Shown here one piece after another: positions 13,020 through 13,965 of a stretch of 13,965 nt of DNA. The stretch's first letter is position 1, and every line of letters begins with the position of its first letter. This DNA is from an uncultured Mesocricetibacter sp. Lineage in GTDB: Bacteria > Pseudomonadota > Gammaproteobacteria > Enterobacterales > Pasteurellaceae. Where the stretch lies: the NCBI GenBank assembly GCA_905373425.1, contig CAJPST010000035.1, positions 1 through 13,965 of the forward strand. The letters run 5' to 3'. The position numbers were made by a program, and so were the translations under genes. Under the pieces are notes generated by a model. The model was not told the DNA's origin. It worked only from the letters and a program-made list of their open reading frames with translations, and did not search any database.

Positions 13020-13965
13020 TTAATCACGAATTAGGCTGTAAATTTCATCATCTTTACGATCTAAATAATGCGTGGAGTGAATGCGACGGATAGTGCGCGA
13101 CCGACCACGAATTAACAAGGTTTCGGTGCTGGCAAGATTGCCTTTGCGTTTAATGCCTTGTAATAATTCACCGTTGGTAATGCCGGTTGCGGCAAATACC
13201 AAATTGTCGTCTTTAGCGATATCTTCAAGTTGTAATACAGTGTTGACTTCCACTCCCATCTTTTGACAACGCTCAATTTCTTTCGCGGCAATCGCCTGAT
13301 TTTCAGGCGTATCGTCTTTTACCTGATTGCGCGGAATAAGGCGCGCTTGCATATCGCCACCTAACGCACGAACTGCCGCCGCTGTAATGACACCTTCCGG
13401 AGCACCGCCGATACCGTATAGCATATCCACACCGCCATCCGGCAAGCAGCATAACACCGAACCTGCAACATCACCGTCCGGTACGCAAATGACCCGCACG
13501 CCAAGTTGATGCATTTGGTTGATTATTGCTTCGTGGCGCGGTTTAGCAAGCACCATGACCGTTAGTTGAGAAAGCAGCTTACCCATTCGAGAAGCAACGC
13601 GACGTAAGTTTTGCTCAAGCGGCAAATTCAGATCAATCATGCCTTTGGCTTCGGGACCGACGATCAATTTTTCCATATACATGTCAGGGGCGCGCAGAAA
13701 GGTATTTTTACCACCGGCGGCAAGCACTGAAATAGCGTTGTCTTGACCAAGTGCGGTCAAACGCGTGCCATCAATAGGGTCAACTGCAATAGAGACTAAC
13801 TCCCCCATTCCCGAACCAACTTTTTCACCGATATATAACATCGGCGCTTCGTCAATTTCGCCTTCACCAATCACGATTTCACCGTCCATATTAATGCGAT
13901 TAAGCATATAACGCATCGCTTGCACGGCAGCGTTATCCGCCGCATTTTTATCGCCACGCCCCAAC
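13020..13965 (-). CDS. glpX: fructose-1,6-bisphosphatase class II (5' end outside window)
   Basis: At least 315 residues of GlpX, which hydrolyses fructose 1,6-bisphosphate to fructose 6-phosphate in gluconeogenesis using divalent metal. The frame reads LGRGDKNAADNAAVQAMR at the right edge; the TTG at 13962-13964 is an internal Leu codon, not the start, since relatives have about 23 more residues before it. Metal and substrate motifs are visible: GEIVIGEGEIDEAPMLYIGEKVG, AVDPIDGTRLTALG (D-P-I-D-G-T), APDMYMEKLIVGP, LAKPRHEAII, VPDGDVAGSVL and YGIGGAPEGVITAAAVRALGG. The C-terminus (TETLLIRGRSRTIRRIHSTHYLDRKDDEI) matches E. coli GlpX. No glpF or glpK is present, and the gene is convergent with xylR. 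An uptake word is embedded at 13749-13757. Confidence 0.96.
   Translation of the reverse strand, partial: LGRGDKNAADNAAVQAMRYMLNRINMDGEIVIGEGEIDEAPMLYIGEKVGSGMGELVSIAVDPIDGTRLTALGQDNAISVLAAGGKNTFLRAPDMYMEKLIVGPEAKGMIDLNLPLEQNLRRVASRMGKLLSQLTVMVLAKPRHEAIINQMHQLGVRVICVPDGDVAGSVLCCLPDGGVDMLYGIGGAPEGVITAAAVRALGGDMQARLIPRNQVKDDTPENQAIAAKEIERCQKMGVEVNTVLQLEDIAKDDNLVFAATGITNGELLQGIKRKGNLASTETLLIRGRSRTIRRIHSTHYLDRKDDEIYSLIRD
13749..13757 (+). repeat. DNA uptake sequence AAGTGCGGT inside glpX
   Basis: Exact single uptake word within coding sequence, next to the codons for the TRLTALGQD segment. No inverted partner is seen nearby. Confidence 0.85.

Noticed and set aside
13962..13964. TTG as start of glpX
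   Set aside because: It encodes the Leu of the conserved LGRGDKN segment; relatives have about 23 residues before it, lost at the window edge.

Overview
The window looks like chromosome from a Pasteurellaceae bacterium of the Haemophilus/Aggregatibacter group. The main sign is nine exact copies of the Haemophilus-type DNA uptake word AAGTGCGGT, counting both strands, three of them in head-to-head pairs or near-pairs that form terminator-like hairpins between genes. The housekeeping proteins (Gnd, WaaC, WaaF, XylR, GlpX) are close to enterobacterial relatives as I recall them, which fits a gammaproteobacterium. Genus is inference; no rRNA or other marker is present.

Layout. (1) 1-359 is the 3' end of gnd (6-phosphogluconate dehydrogenase). 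(2) 443-829 is a small lipoprotein made of two CX16C modules. (3) 830-1292 is a long AT-rich leader with a plausible sigma-70 promoter and a hairpin. (4) 1293-6848 is a 1851-residue trimeric autotransporter adhesin with an extended signal peptide, YadA-type head, repetitive stalk, second short head and C-terminal anchor, followed by a strong terminator. (5) 6910-7214 is a decayed, internally deleted IS3-family element. It abuts 7247-7927, an unrecognised single-pass membrane protein whose likely promoter lies inside the dead transposase gene. (6) 8102-8944 (minus) is a surface-lipoprotein candidate of the TbpB-like/Slam-dependent type. (7) 9047-11606 (minus) is a tightly packed operon, waaF, a YcxB-like membrane protein, then waaC, for the inner core of lipooligosaccharide. 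(8) xylR (11762-12925) is transcribed divergently from waaF. (9) glpX (minus) runs off the right edge.

How it fits together. The left and right flanks are conserved core metabolism. The middle (about 0.4-8.9 kb) is a cell-surface block: two lipoproteins, a giant adhesin and an orphan membrane protein. It contains a transposon scar and a 7.1-kb stretch without any uptake word, which suggests more recent acquisition or fast diversification. The heptosyltransferases build the LOS inner core, so most of the window concerns the outer surface of the cell. I see no CRISPR array, tRNA, rRNA, phage gene or clear new multi-gene system. The most novel items are the orphan membrane protein with an apparently transposon-born promoter, the YcxB-like gene embedded in the heptosyltransferase operon, and the duplicated CX16C lipoprotein.
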